This document shows, one piece after another, positions 56,367 through 64,000 of a stretch of 64,000 bases of DNA (position 1 is its first letter; every line of letters starts with the position of its first letter). This DNA comes from Calliopum simillimum (Eukaryota > Arthropoda > Insecta > Diptera > Lauxaniidae), in contig OX638372.1 of assembly GCA_951812925.1 (NCBI GenBank), forward strand, positions 3,968,001-4,032,000, read 5' to 3'. Position numbers and translations under genes: made by a program. The notes beneath the pieces are model-generated. The model was not told the DNA's origin and did not search any database. It saw nothing but the letters and a program-made list of their open reading frames with translations.

Positions 56367-59300
56367 ATGGCACGTAAAAGAAAAATCCCTGCAAGGAAAC
56401 ATCATGGAATACGCGATCCTTTAAAGCAACTCGAAGAAAAAGAGAAAAAGTTTGTACAACCATTTGAAATAATACGAAAGCGAAGTCGCATGCTTGTTCC
56501 GAGATCCGTGTACTTTCAATTACTTTTTATTTAGGAGGCTTTTTGATGAAAGCGATGAAAAGTTATAGAATCTCTTCTATGGAAAATAGGAAATATTCGA
56601 TAAAATTAATTTTTGAACTTAGTGGTTTTTTAAGAATATTTCATAAACAGTTTTTTTCGTTAATGAAAATCAATGTTATTTGTTGAACCTGTAATTCTCT
56701 AGAAAAGAGATACTTTTCATCAAAAAACCTCCTTATTGAAACTACACGAATTGCGGAACAGGCGTTTTTTGTGGCAGTTTAACAAAACAAGTCCCTCTTA
56801 CTTAACACAGCAATAGTACATAACCTGCATTGACATAAGCACAAGTTATTATTTTTTTTTTTTTTTTTTCTTTATTTAGTTTAGGAAATGTCTATACGGG
56901 GGGACTCGCGTACGCTAATTGAGTTTTCGCGTACGCTAATTGAGTTTTCGCGTACCTTAATAGAGTTTTCGCGTACGCTAATTGAGTTTTCGCGTACGCT
57001 AATTGAGTTTTCGCGTACGCTAATTGAGTTTTCGCGTACGCTAATTGAGTTTTCGCGTACGCTAATTGAGTTTTCGCGTTCGCTAATTGAGTTTTCGCGT
57101 TCGCTAATTGAGTTTTCGCGTACGCGAGTCCCCCCGTATAGACAGACTCTTTAGTTTATTCAAATGTAGTATAAAAGCCAAGTTAGAGTTCTTAAAACTA
57201 CTTAAAAAAGAACTTAGCATTAAATACATGCATATCTCTCATTTACTTAGAGAACGGCACAAGTCAAAAATCTCGATTTTGCAGAAAATACGTTTAAAGT
57301 TTCCAATTGAAAAAGTTTTTTCGTTCTCAAACGGTGACCGTAAAAGATATTGTTATGAAATTTTTTAACAATATGAAACAATTAATTCTGCATCATAAAC
57401 TCAAAATTCGCGTTTTTTGAGTTGTGCTGTTCGTGAAGGAAATGAGCGATATGCTTTTGCTTTTCTAACGAAGAAAATCTTGGGTTGAATTGTTCCTGAC
57501 CAACTGCGCTAGATTCTTGCGGTTGAGTTCTACCCTGAGTGCAGATGCTGTTCGATCAGCAAATGCTCGTTGTTAGAGAGTGTAATGATTTTTTGAGGTA
57601 GATTGGAATGCTATCTTTATCAGATCTTTTTAGATATTGAGAAAGTAGCAATACTCTTCACCTCAACTCCCGTTATCAGTGTGGAGCAGTATATATATTT
57701 GATTTGGGTTAAAGCACTAATATATGTGCAAAAATTTAGTTTTTTCTTTGGCAAGAGGCTTTCGAAAATTTTTGATGTCATAGAGCCATGAAAAAATCTG
57801 CTTTACCTACAAGAGTGATACATAATACATGACTTTCCAACTTACATATATTGATACCCAACTTGAAATAATTTTCAATAAAATATTTTTCTTTTTTACC
57901 TAAAAACGCTACAAACTCCGGCTCATTATCGCTTAACTGGACTTCTGCAAAATAAATACAAAATAAAACTCCAAATAGATTAAAAAATATTGTCAATAAT
58001 CCACCTGAAAAAGGTGGAGATGAAAAGGTTTCTTTTAAATTTGCTCAATTCAAGAAGCTTGCTGATGATGCTAAAGCAGGGAAAAAACTTAAGCGCATTC
58101 ATAGAGGCCGAGAAGATAAACCGCGCAGTGACACGACAAAGTCAGCAGGTAGAACGCAAAAATCAAAAGTGTCTGGAGTTGAAAATAGCAAACTGCGCAT
58201 TATCAAGCAAATAGCTGGTGAAGAAGATGAAGATTATTTGAAGCGCGTAAATCGCATGACGACTGAATCTCTGCGCGAAGCGGAGTACGAAGCAAAGTAC
58301 GGCGTAACTGTTGTGCATAATCCTAAAACTGGTGAGATTTCAATAAAAAAACGTCCCAAAAATGAAATCGACGAGCTATTGAAGCAAAAACAAAAACCAA
58401 ATAAGAATAACACGAAAACCACAAAACCGACCATGGATGCAAAGACTGCTAAAGCTCTCATAAAACAAGCGATTAAAGAAGGTGATGACGAAGTAAGATC
58501 TTAAATTTTGTATGCAGATATTTCCGACATCAAGAAATAATATTAACTTCCTTTTAGAAAAAAAATGAAACCATACCAGAGTTTAAACGCGATACTTTTC
58601 GGTTTGGTGAAGTTGTTCATGCGCCGCCGACACTCTCCATATTACCACGAAAAGCAACAAAAAGTGAAACTGTTCCAAGAGTAAGATATGATTTTTCATG
58701 TTTTCAAGTTTTTCCATGGTATAAAGATATTTTATGTAGCCAATTGCGGCCCTGATCCGCATTCCGTGCGATTTCAATTACATTTTTTTATTGTTGGTAG
58801 CTAATAATGTTAATCATTCCAAACAACAAAAAATTAGAAAATCTCAGAGAGCCAACTGATAAACATACGAATGCGCTTCCTACTTCGTTTTGACTCGGCA
58901 AAACCCCTTGCAAACGAAGCGCTATGCAAAAATAGTATAATAACGATGACTCACAACGGCAGGGATATAAGGGAAAAAAGCAAAGAAATTAGAATTTTTG
59001 CATGTGTTGTGTTTTTCTTGTAGCTGTGATTCTCGTCTAATCTAAGCTAAAAGTTAAATAAAGTATGCTTGCAGAATTCTATACGATGTCGGCAATGCGT
59101 CTGATGAGGAATTGACTTATTATAGTCAATTTTGATCTGTGGTGGGTCCCGAAACTAGTAACGCAACCAGCCTTCCGCTATATTTTTTTGCTTTTTTTAT
59201 TTATGTGTATTTTTGTGTTTTTATTGGTGTTTTACACAAAAACACTGAACAGTAAAGCTCCAACCATCAATATATTTTCATTGTTGGTTGTTAATAATGT

Positions 59301-59869
59301 AAATCATTATTTGTTCCAAACAATAAAAAAAAAAAAAAATAAATTTTTTAAGTCCGAATCACATGCTCACATATTCATTTGATATTGAAGTCTAACTTTG
59401 GGGTACGTTTTGTAAAAATTTCAATCAAAAACGCTCAAGCGCTCATAGTGATCTGAATATATCAACAGGAAAGAATGAGATTTGGATTATTTCCGAAAAA
59501 TATCTGCCATTGAAACCGCACGGACTACGAAATAGGCATTAGATTGTATGTTCTTTTGAAATTTTTTTATTTTTTGTAGATGCTAATTTTTTGGTTGATG
59601 AATTTATGAATTATGTATTTTATTTATATTAACAGCCGGGACAGAAAAATAACTTACTGTTGCAGTCAATGATGAACCCAAAAACTACTGCGTCCAAATC
59701 TATTAAAACTTCTGGAGTAAAATTAAAGCTGTCAAAAGGTCAAGTATCCAAGGCACAGCTTAAAGGAAAACGAAAGGAACTCCCGGCAGCCACCAGAACA
59801 ATGCTGGAACAGGAACAATGTAAAATCATTGAACTCTATAGAAATTTAAAAAAATCAAAAGAAAAATAA
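56367..59869 (+). CDS. Coiled-coil protein CCDC137-like, nucleolar
   Basis: A basic, Lys/Arg-rich protein like CCDC137, which in vertebrates is nucleolar and chromosome-periphery associated. Four exons join in phase: 56367-56449, 57979-58492, 58558-58680 and 59636-59869, about 317 residues (human 289). The N-terminus MARKRKIPARKHHGIRDPLK is basic. Exon 2 has FKFAQFKKLADD and EEDEDYLKRVNRMTTESL, corresponding to the family GESDGAYIHRM-like segment. Exon 3 holds the best family mark, FKRDTFRFGEVVHAPPTL followed by PRK. Exon 4 starts PGQKNNLLLQSMMNP and ends in an Arg/Lys-rich helix (MLEQEQCKIIELYRNLKK). The donor of intron 1 would be GTTTGT, a weak site, but only this choice keeps the frame. 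Introns 1 and 3 hold inverted-repeat elements. It is convergent with Tim8, 163 bases apart. Confidence 0.82.
56490..56768. mobile_element. Foldback element, family GCCTGTTCCG, copy 3 (CCDC137 intron 1)
   Basis: The left part GCTTGTTCCGAGATCCGTGT is followed by TCAATTACTTTTTATTTAGG and AGGCTTTTTGATGAAA. The right part is its inverse, ending GAAACTACACGAATTGCGGA ACAGGCG. The inner part is shorter than in copy 1. It starts about 40 bases after the exon 1 donor site. Confidence 0.72.
56884..57149. mobile_element. Minisatellite enclosed by perfect TIRs (CCDC137 intron 1)
   Basis: Ten tandem 21-base units (consensus GCGTACGCTAATTGAGTTTTC, which is 7 codons, hence an open frame reading RTLIEFS) fill 56908-57117. 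They are enclosed by a perfect 26-base inverted pair at 56889-56914 and 57119-57144 (left TGTCTATACGGGGGGACTCG). The unit shares GCGTACGC with the end of the inverted pair. The 9-base word TTTAGTTTA lies on both sides (56875-56883 and 57150-57158), which looks like a target duplication. Units vary: unit 3 has CCTTAATA, units 9 and 10 have TTCGC. No coding role is likely. Confidence 0.8.
58745..59545. mobile_element. Probable foldback-family relative (CCDC137 intron 3)
   Basis: The left end CCTGATCCGCATTCCGTGCG then ATTTCAATTAC, and the right end TTGAAACCGCACGGACTACG then AAATAGGCATT, are approximately inverted and match the terminal part of the GCCTGTTCCG family. The inside is different and contains two related blocks at about 58790 and 59270 (TTGTTGGTAGCTAATAATGT and TTGTTGGTTGTTAATAATGT). 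Boundaries are approximate. Confidence 0.45.
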
Positions 59870-60032
59870 TGTTTAACAATATATGTATATATTTTTAACT
59901 GTACAAGAAAAGATCATTTGTAAATATTGTGAAATGCATATGCATGAAAATGTTTTGCGATGTTACCGCAATCTAATCTGGCTTTGTAAAGGTTTAATTT
60001 TAATTATCGAAGTTATTCTTGCATACACTACT

Positions 60033-60378
60033 CTAGAATGCACCTCCTGATTGCTGTTGCAACCGCTGAGCAAATCGATTTGTGATAAGAAGCGAAGTAT
60101 CAATAAATCTGTCTACGCAATTCTGCAGACACGTTTCTGTGGAGCTGTCAAGTTTGGAGGCCGGTTTTCCAACGCATTTAGTCCAGCAGATTTCATTAAA
60201 CTCGTGTATCTGCAAAATATGTAATTATGTGATAGATTCTTACATAAAATTTAATTTCGATCAAACATTTATTTACCTGCGCATTCACTTGAGCTTTTGC
60301 CGTTTCCATTTTAAGGAATTCTTGCAGATCTCTATCTTCAACACTTGTAGTACTTGGTAAAGGCTCATAATCCGCCAT
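60033..60378 (-). CDS. Tim8: Mitochondrial import chaperone Tim8
   Basis: A small Tim of the mitochondrial intermembrane space; with Tim13 it escorts hydrophobic precursors to the inner membrane (human homologue TIMM8A/DDP1). Two exons on the minus strand, 60378-60277 and 60209-60033, join in phase to 92 residues (human about 97). The twin CX3C motif is present: Cys42-x3-Cys46 and Cys61-x3-Cys65, with the Tim8-type spacing ICWTKCVGKPASKLDSSTET between. The family end RFIDTSLLITNRFAQRLQQQ follows. The start MADYEPLPSTTS resembles Tim8 proteins. Intron 1 is 67 bases. No targeting peptide is expected for this Mia40-imported class. The right half of a foldback element lies 157 bases upstream. Confidence 0.94.
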
Positions 60379-60534
60379 AATTTGTAAATTTCTTTAATAT
60401 TATCCCGTTTTTCCTAATTTGAGAGAACTTAGTGACCTTATTCCTTATTACTGACGTTTAAATTGAAACATATGATATTTACATAACCTCAAACAGACTG
60501 ACACACAGCGATGTCGAGACTCGAAATTAGCCCT

Positions 60535-60675
60535 GGTTACTTTTTCGTTAATGCCAATCAGTGTTATTTGTAGAACCTGTAATTCCCCACAAAAAAGTTA
60601 CCAGTACTTTTTATCGTGAAAAAGCTTCCTATTTGAAAAGTAATTGAAACCACACGGATTACGGAAGAGGCCTGA
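60535..60675. mobile_element. Foldback family GCCTGTTCCG, right half only
   Basis: Contains GTAGAACCTGTAATTCCCCA then TACTTTTTATCGTGAAAAAG, and ends GAAAAGTAATTGAAACCACACGG ATTACGGAAGAGGCCTGATAATG in the same order as the right half of copy 1 (20630-20760). The left half is missing. It lies just upstream of Tim8. Confidence 0.65.
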
Positions 60676-60767
60676 TAATGAATTATTTTGTAAGTTTGAA
60701 TTTTTTAAATTAATATAACGAAACTTCAAATTCATGTTAACCTTGTTTCCACCGCAGATATATGTAT

Positions 60768-60840
60768 AGCCTGTTGCCACCGGAGATTTAAAAAGAGATT
60801 AAGCCGAAACACACCTTAGTCATCATGCATTAATCTTCAA
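60768..60840. mobile_element. Fragment of the AGCCTGTTGCCACCG family
   Basis: AGCCTGTTGCCACCGGAGAT followed by TTAAAAAGAGATTAAGCCG and AAACACACC matches the inverted right half of the element in Rab39 intron 1. Another related start (CCTTGTTTCCACCGCAGAT) is at 60743. It then ends in a run of A. Confidence 0.5.
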
Positions 60841-61079
60841 AAAAAAAAAAAAATACATCAAACTTTTAATCTTCTGTGGATTTATCAAAAAAAGTTATCA
60901 AGCTCAAGTTTAGATCATGGTTGAATTATCCTGGGGGCGGATTCTGTAACTGTGAAGAACTCAGTGTACACGAAAATTCGTTAAAACGCAAAGTATGCGA
61001 TTCTGTAACGATGAGAAATGAGGTTTTAAGTCAAAAAAGTGTACACAGTGCAAACATTTTATTCACTCAAATCTTCCAG

Positions 61080-62040
61080 TGAAATTCAAATTGAAGTAAG
61101 GAAAATGGGTAATAATAAAAAAAAAAATCTAGTAAGGGTGTTACCTTTGGCCTGGCCAAACATTAAATACCCTGCACAGCAGTATTTTGAAAGTTTTGCA
61201 TATATGGAAGGTGCCACGCCCTCTTGTCCAAATTTACCCAGTCTCAGAGTTTGCAGTTATAGTTCTTAGCATTTGAGTGAAATTTGGTTGGATTATCTCA
61301 AAAAATGTTTTCAGTATAGCGTTTTGAACCTTTTGCTTATATGGGAGGTGCCACGCCCTCTTGTCCAAATTCACCCAGTTTTTCCTCAGAGTTTAAACTT
61401 ATAGTTATTTGAGTGAAATTTGGTTGGATTATCTCAAAAAATGTTTTCAGTATAGCGTTTTGAGCCTTTTGCTTATATGGGAGGTGCCGCGCCCTCTTGT
61501 CCAAATTCACCCAGTATTTTCTCAGAGTTTAAACTTTTAGTTCTTACCATTTAAGTAAAATTTAGTTTGATTATCTCAAAAAACGCTTTCAGTATAGCGT
61601 TTTGAAGTTTTTGCTTATATGAAAGTTGTACGTCCTTTTGTCCGAATTCTCTTTGTTTTTGTTCAGAGCTTGCGCTTACAATTCGTAGTATTTATATGTA
61701 TTTTGATTGCATTATCGTGAAAAAAACTCAAAAAGTTGCATTTTGAACATAATTTTTGTATGAGCGGTAGGCGTGTCCGTTGACCGATTTCGCTCATTTT
61801 CAATCCCCCGACCTAACTTTGACGCCGAAGGCTGTGCACTAAATTGAATTATCTTGCTTAGTTTTCGCAAAAAGTGTATTTCCACACACAGCCAGCCAGC
61901 CAGCCAGACAGACGGACATGGCTATATCGACTCAGGAGGTGACGCTGATCAAGAATATATACACTTTTCTATATCTGCCACGCCTCCTTCTCTGCGTTAC
62001 AAACGGAAGGACAAAGTGAATATACCCTGGGTGTAAGGTA
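61080..62040. repeat. Tandem array of a ~137 bp unit
   Basis: Four units begin near 61213, 61350, 61485 and about 61625, marked by the word GTGCCACGCCCTCTTGTCCA (degraded in unit 4). Each unit then carries TCAGAGTTT, TTGAGTGAAATTTGGTTGGA, TTATCTCAAAAAATGTTTTC and AGTATAGCGTTTTGA. After the array, a short CAGC/CAGA repeat (61889-61915) leads into CATGGCTATATCGACTCAGG and the word ACACTTTTCTATATCTGCCA. This tail resembles dispersed repeats of fly genomes and is shared in decayed form with 54765-54850. Confidence 0.7.
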
Positions 62041-62844
62041 TACAAAATCGAGCGAAGTGTAAAAAGATTACATTTTAAATTATATGGAAAGCGTTTTCCC
62101 AAGATAAGTAAGTTGTTTTATTGTGTTTTGATTGCTATTTTAATTGTTTTTGTTACGCAGCAACACGATTTTGAAATTTCTAAAAATTTGGATGAGTTCC
62201 GGCAAACGTCCCGACTAGGGTTCACTTTGCTTTTCCCCGTATTTTGCTCGCGCAATCATAAAAAAAATTATTTAAAAACACCATGCTCATTTACTTACTT
62301 TTATTTTCCTTCCTACATCCTGCCCTAACTCTTCCCCGGCATTCCCCCAAATAATTTAGAGTTTAGTTCTTCATTTTAAATGGAATTCAAATTTTAATTA
62401 AATTTTTTCATTAAGTTGCTGCTATAGCTTAAAACAAAATTTTTACACATTAATTTAGCTTATACTCTAAGTATAGTTTTAACTAGTTTATAAATTTTCT
62501 TACTACTGTAAATCATAAATTGTTATGTCTAAGTTATAATTTGTAAATCACCCTATGCTTTGTTATATTCATTTTGTTATCACCCTATGTACATATAAAT
62601 GTCAAAATATAGTTTCCGGCATTGACGGCTGTTTCCGGCATTGTCGTTTTAAAGCTAAATCAACGTGAACGCCATTTTCATAGCGTAGCATAAAAAGTAT
62701 TAATTCAGTGGCAATTTGTCATAAAAATAAGTTTGGATTTACATTTCAGATGTGGGGTACCATTCCCTACGAGAATATTATAAAGTTGAATTGTTGCAGA
62801 TTGTACAACGTGCTGTAAAATTAAAAATATAAAAATTTGTCAAG
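62041..62844. other. Region upstream of the gag frame, possible LTR/leader
   Basis: No gene. A direct repeat GTTTCCGGCATTG lies at 62610 and 62629, and ATCACCCTATG at 62548 and 62579. An LTR could be here, but its ends were not identified and the second LTR lies outside the window. Confidence 0.35.
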
Positions 62845-63821
62845 ATGGCTGACCAAATGACGAAAACTTCACTGCTAGTGGCTCTACGATCTCGAAACAT
62901 CGAAATTCCGCTTAATGCTTCCATCGCTGTATTGCGCCGAATTTATGAAGAACATTTTCCACCGATGAATGAAATTAACATTGAACAAGAAATAGCAGCG
63001 GAGCCCATTGAACAATTGCAAAACAATGGCGGCCTAATCGTTGGCCTTGATGTTGGTGGCGAAGTTCCCAACGAAGTGATTGACAACAATGAAGCCGATC
63101 GAGGAGTTGTTGATAATGAAATTGTTGGCGGTGGTGCTGATGTTGGTGTAGAAGAAAGGAATGATGATCTCGATGGTGAAATCGCTAGGCTACGTAAATT
63201 AACTGAGATTGCTGAACTTCGAGCTCGATTGCAAATTTTAATTGATAATGAACCTGAAAATAATCCAGTACAACGTCGACGCTTAGAGTTTGCTGACATT
63301 GAACATGCTATTCAACCATTTTCGGGCGATGATAGCTACAATATCGTAAAGTAGATTGAAAATTACGAGAGTATTTTAGCTTCTGGCTATGCCGATGACA
63401 GGGATAAGCTAGTTTATGCTCGTCGTTTAATGAAAGGAACGGCTCGAATCTTTCTATCAACGATAAATGCAGTTAATTGGCAGTCATTGAAAGAAAATTT
63501 GATGATTGAATTTAACTGTCAAACTTCCCGCTCAGAGGTGTTTGCTGAGCTGGCCAACCGAACCATGCGCAAAGGAGAAAATATAAGGCAATATATTCTG
63601 GAAATGCAGACAATTGCTCAACGTACCGACATTACCGACTCCGAACTGCTACGAGCCATTATTGATGGCAAACATGATACTGGCCCAAGTGCTGCTATTT
63701 TATATAGTGCCTCATCCGAGTCCGAGTTAAAACAAAAAGTTTCCGAGTACGACTACCGCCGATCCCAGCTATCAGCTGCACGTTCTTCACACAACAATCG
63801 ATTGACAAATCCGAATCAATC
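62845..63821 (+). pseudogene. Gag region of a Ty3/gypsy-like LTR retrotransposon
   Basis: The frame starts with a good ATG context (AAGATGGCTGAC) and reads MADQMTKTSLLVALRSRNIE, a SAP-like N-terminal helix pair, then an acidic low-complexity part rich in Val/Gly/Asp, a coiled stretch (EIARLRKLTEIAELRARLQI) and the capsid-like segment FSGDDSYNIVK. An in-frame TAG at 63352-63354 interrupts this; the frame goes on as IENYESILASGYADDRDKLV, LKGTARIF-type MKGTARIFLSTI and NQTSRSEVFAELANR. This is the retrotransposon gag domain. A hairpin insertion at about 63821 breaks the frame again. The pol part would be beyond the right edge. One substitution and one insertion disable this copy. Confidence 0.75.
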
Positions 63822-63898
63822 CGTCCACACGCACAGTTTAACCTCAATACTTACCTGCGCAAACTGGTTTGTGCAGGTAAGTCTGTGCGTGTGGACGG
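63821..63898. mobile_element. Compound hairpin inserted in gag
   Basis: Outer arms CCGTCCACACGCACAG (63821-63836) and the exact inverse (63883-63898). Inner arms ACTTACCTGCGCAAAC (63849-63864) and an inverse with one difference (63867-63882) around TG. A 12-base unpaired bulge lies on the left side only. Further inverse-related words (GTGCAAACTAAGCTTGCGCA) occur up to the window edge, so the element may be longer. Confidence 0.6.
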
Positions 63899-64000
63899 TA
63901 AAAGTCAAGTATGCACAGTTCAAAAGTGCGGCCTGTGCTTTCTTTGACTTTCCAAAGATTTTTTGTGCAAACTAAGCTTGCGCAGGCAAGGTGGAACGTG

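Noticed and set aside
56908..57117. Possible CRISPR-like array
   Set aside because: Units are contiguous 21-base repeats with no unique spacers, in an insect intron.
56888..57154. Open frame with ten RTLIEFS repeats
   Set aside because: It is only the translation of the 21-base minisatellite plus its inverted-repeat ends; a unit length divisible by three keeps the frame open by arithmetic.
62041..62844. A defined 5' LTR with primer-binding site for the gag element
   Set aside because: I could not identify TG...CA ends or a convincing tRNA complement, and the partner LTR is outside the window.

Overview
This 64 kb window is nuclear DNA from an insect, most likely a higher fly (Diptera). The evidence is small-intron genes with GT/AG splice sites whose conceptual products look like fly/animal proteins, an AT-rich background, a ZAD-type C2H2 zinc-finger gene (an arthropod-expanded class), and transposon types common in flies (mariner, hAT-like, P-like, pogo-like, non-LTR and LTR elements). 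I see no bacterial operon, CRISPR array or viral genome. Exon models below were built by hand by joining open frames at GT/AG sites and checking that the phases agree. Family names rest on remembered family motifs, not on a search. Layout: 1-9.7 kb is transposon territory: a tRNA-like SINE end, an internally deleted LINE (minus), a decayed P-element/THAP9-like transposase (plus), and a broken DHX36-like helicase fragment invaded by a TIR element. 9.7-23 kb is gene-dense: Grip128/GCP5 (gamma-tubulin ring complex, plus), TMEM17 (ciliary transition zone, plus), a glycolipid transfer protein (minus), a YIL108W-type zinc metallopeptidase (minus) and BPNT2/gPAPP, the Golgi PAP phosphatase (minus). 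23-28 kb holds foldback elements, a hAT-like transposase remnant split by a TTAA-flanked element, and a pogo-like remnant. 28-34 kb is the nine-exon beta-COP gene (plus). 34-36.4 kb holds a LINE copy with a clear target duplication and a second P-like fragment. 36.4-39.5 kb is mevalonate diphosphate decarboxylase (plus). 40.6-42.8 kb is a ZAD/C2H2 zinc-finger gene (minus), apparently lacking its first exon and ending within a finger. 43-45.8 kb is a three-level nest of DNA transposons (Tc1-like inside hAT-like inside mariner). 46-49.7 kb is mostly anonymous repeat debris. 50-55.5 kb is Rab39 (minus), its long intron holding a LINE remnant and a 1.6 kb TIR element. 56.4-59.9 kb is CCDC137 (plus), its first intron carrying a minisatellite enclosed by perfect terminal inverted repeats. 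60.0-60.4 kb is Tim8 (minus). 61-64 kb holds a ~137 bp tandem array and the gag region of a Ty3/gypsy-like retrotransposon running off the right edge. The genes do not form one pathway; they are independently acting housekeeping genes (microtubule nucleation, cilium gate, lipid transfer, COPI transport, Rab traffic, sterol/isoprenoid synthesis, mitochondrial import, ribosome/nucleolar function). The most distinctive content is the dense set of small inverted-repeat elements, several repeated across the window and many sitting in introns or within a few hundred bases of genes. I found no convincing new multi-gene system; the best leads are the TIR-enclosed minisatellite, the nested insertions with reconstructable target sites, and the two related P-like fragments.
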